A stretch of 52,401 bases of DNA, taken from assembly GCA_009783985.1 (NCBI GenBank), contig WQVM01000003.1:1-52401 (forward strand). Direction: 5' to 3'. A program made the position numbers and the translations under genes. Positions 51,107-52,401 of the stretch are shown here, piece after piece (the stretch's first letter is position 1; each line of letters starts with the position of its first letter). The notes beneath the pieces are model-generated. The model ran no database searches, had not been told where the DNA came from, and saw only the letters and a program-made list of their open reading frames with translations. Source of the stretch: Bacillota bacterium (GTDB taxonomy: Bacteria > Bacillota > Clostridia > Christensenellales > Pumilibacteraceae).

Positions 51107-51928
51107 ATGCTAAGAGGCAGTGTTTACGAAAAATTTACTTCAATCGCACAAGATGCGACCAAGTCTGAAGTGCAGCTTATATCGCACTTAAAGTTGATTC
51201 CGGCGGCGGAATTAATTTATATGTCAATAACAGAGCTTGCAGAAAAAACGCTTGTAGGAGAAGCGACTATTTTGCGCTTTTGTCGCAAGCTTGGGTTTTC
51301 GGGATTTCAAGATTTTAAGCTAAATTTATCTTATGATGTGGCGACAAATGTGCAAGATGTTGCGGAGATGAATGCGAAAGTTGCGGCGGAAATGAATAAT
51401 ACCATTAACCAAACCTCTAAATCATTTGACAAAGAAACTTTAAAAAAAGCAACAAGCAAGATTTTTTCCGCACGCAAAATATGTGTTTTTGCGGTAGGTA
51501 ATTCTAATATAGCGGCACTTGCTACAAAATATCGTCTTTTAAAATTTAACATTGATATTGACCATGCTTTTGACCCACATGTGCAAACTGTAGTTACGGC
51601 AAATCTTACCGAAGAGGATTTGTTGATTTTGATTAGTGTCAGCGGAAGTACCAAGGACATAATCAACCTTGCTGAAATTGCCAAAAAAAATAAAACATCT
51701 ATTTTGGCAATAACAAACTATCTAAAATCACCGCTAGCTAACTTAGCAGATTTTATCTTATACAACGCAAGAAAAGAGAATCCTTTTGAAGGTGGAAGTC
51801 TCGCAACAGTTGTCGGTCAAATTTATCTCGTTGACCTCCTTTGTGCCTATATCTTTAATGAGTTGGGAAGTGTCGCAAAACTTTCTTACAAAAAGTCATC
51901 CGAATCAGTCAGTGATAAATTGTTGTAA
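51107..51928 (+). CDS. RpiR/MurR-family transcriptional regulator
   Basis: A 273-residue regulator. N-terminal RpiR helix-turn-helix domain (~1-75): ELIYMSITELAEKTLVGEATILRFCRKLGFSGFQDFK, then a SIS sugar-phosphate binding domain (~110-250): RKICVFAVGNSNIAALATKYRLL, DLLILISVSGSTKDIINLAEIA and SILAITNYLKSPLANLAD. The ATG at 51107 is chosen because AAGGAA lies six nucleotides upstream; an earlier ATG at 51074 overlaps the previous gene. Members sense sugar phosphates such as GlcNAc-6-P or MurNAc-6-P. Likely repressor of the operon via the palindrome at 35167-35181. Confidence 0.92.
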   Translation: MLRGSVYEKFTSIAQDATKSEVQLISHLKLIPAAELIYMSITELAEKTLVGEATILRFCRKLGFSGFQDFKLNLSYDVATNVQDVAEMNAKVAAEMNNTINQTSKSFDKETLKKATSKIFSARKICVFAVGNSNIAALATKYRLLKFNIDIDHAFDPHVQTVVTANLTEEDLLILISVSGSTKDIINLAEIAKKNKTSILAITNYLKSPLANLADFILYNARKENPFEGGSLATVVGQIYLVDLLCAYIFNELGSVAKLSYKKSSESVSDKLL

Positions 51929-52401
51929 ACACTTTATATGATTAATGTGGCAGTGCGATTGTAATAGCGGGGAATGCTCCTTTGATTTAAGTAAAAACTA
52001 GAACTAAGAATGTCTCAGTTTGGATTGAAAAAGTCTTAGAATCAAACAACAGGATAAGGGTGTGAGGCATTCTGCCCTGCACCCGCGTTTAGAAACAACG
52101 AGGATACCTCGTTTTATTTCGGCGATAGGATTGATGTTGGATAGTATGTCAAATGTCTACGGTGGAATTTTGGTGCATCAAGTTATGCCAGAACTTTGTC
52201 TTGGAAACTTTGCCCTGCGGGTCTTGAAAATGTTTGACATAAACTTTTGTATATGATAAACTGTCAATTAGTTAAATACGAATTTCCAAATAAGTGAATC
52301 CGTTATTGCTTTTGAGCAGAGGGTGTTCGTCTGGGGATGCTGTTGCCCCACCACATGTCTCCTGTCTTTTGTCAGGGGTAAAAAACACAAAAATAGCCTT
52401 A
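51929..52401. other. non-coding end of window with hairpins
   Basis: No convincing gene. The plus strand shows GTTTGGATT/GAATCAAAC (52018-52047), a hairpin GGGTG...CACCC (52058-52084) that begins with CAGGATAAGGGTGTGA also found on the minus strand at 30753-30738, CGAGGATACCTCG (52098-52110), GGGGATGCTGTTGCCCC (near 52335) and CCTG...CAGG near 52370. A second short reading frame at 52062-52256 is not gene-like. A structured RNA or the start of another element probably continues past the edge. Confidence 0.4.
52234..52262 (+). promoter_or_regulatory. promoter pointing out of the window
   Basis: TTGACA (52234-52239), 17-bp spacer, TAAACT (52257-52262), same layout as the valS leader promoter at 24517. 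Start near 52269, ahead of strongly folding DNA at 52330-52375. Confidence 0.5.

Noticed and set aside
35226-51928. Standard sialic acid catabolic operon
   Set aside because: NanE and a ROK kinase are present but no NanA, NagA, NagB, sialidase or sialate transporter is recognisable in the window.
52062-52256. 64-codon frame at the window end
   Set aside because: It starts in a hairpin, has no ribosome site and resembles no protein.

Overview
The window looks like a chromosome segment of a low-GC, anaerobic, uncultured Clostridia-type Firmicute, probably a gut organism. This is inferred from gene content: DUF4364 and DUF1858 proteins, a standalone MutS2, RecD2, LplB/YtcP-type sugar permeases without a cognate ATPase, and many Cys-anchored lipoproteins. 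No rRNA or other taxonomic marker was read, so lineage below class level is a guess.

Layout. 0-10 kb: a cut aldo/keto reductase and a small membrane protein (minus strand), then an in-frame mannose-6-phosphate isomerase/ROK kinase fusion, a NYN-domain protein, a lipoprotein behind a promoter and a 20-copy AGCA microsatellite, a cytosolic-looking amidase with SH3 domains, isocitrate dehydrogenase, a large ROK-like protein and two membrane proteins. 10-28 kb: housekeeping genes (DUF1858, recD2, a two-part U32 protein, mutS2, galM, pgk, holA, valS, DUF4364), with one oddity on the minus strand: a five-TM, zinc-ribbon, DUF1643 fusion protein behind what reads as a four-arm transcription attenuator. 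28-31.6 kb: a lipoprotein behind tandem palindromes, tRNA-Ala(UGC), a decapitated serine recombinase ending inside the tRNA, and a non-coding block packed with palindromes and closed by a ~29-bp long-range inverted repeat (candidate large structured RNA). 31.6-52 kb: a glycan-utilisation island: GH38 alpha-mannosidase, an orphan IS1 InsA-like protein, then an apparent operon nanE - DUF4127 - secreted GHL10 hydrolase - Ig-domain lipoprotein - solute-binding protein - two permeases - ROK kinase - GH84 hexosaminidase - FAD oxidoreductase - RpiR regulator.

How it works together (inference). Surface proteins capture and trim a GlcNAc/ManNAc- and mannose-containing glycan; the SBP and permeases import it using an ATPase encoded elsewhere; cytosolic GH84 and GH38 release amino sugar and mannose; the ROK kinase and NanE convert ManNAc to GlcNAc-6-P; the ManA-ROK fusion could take mannose to fructose-6-P. 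The RpiR protein at the operon end probably acts on a perfect palindrome at the operon's start site. No sialate lyase, NagA or NagB is present in the window.

Two things recur between genes. First, several genes have a good sigma-70-type promoter placed so that transcription would start 0-4 nt before the start codon, implying leaderless or near-leaderless mRNAs, while other genes have normal Shine-Dalgarno sites. Second, intergenic gaps carry at least four families of snap-back palindromic repeats whose arms keep pairing although their sequences differ between copies.
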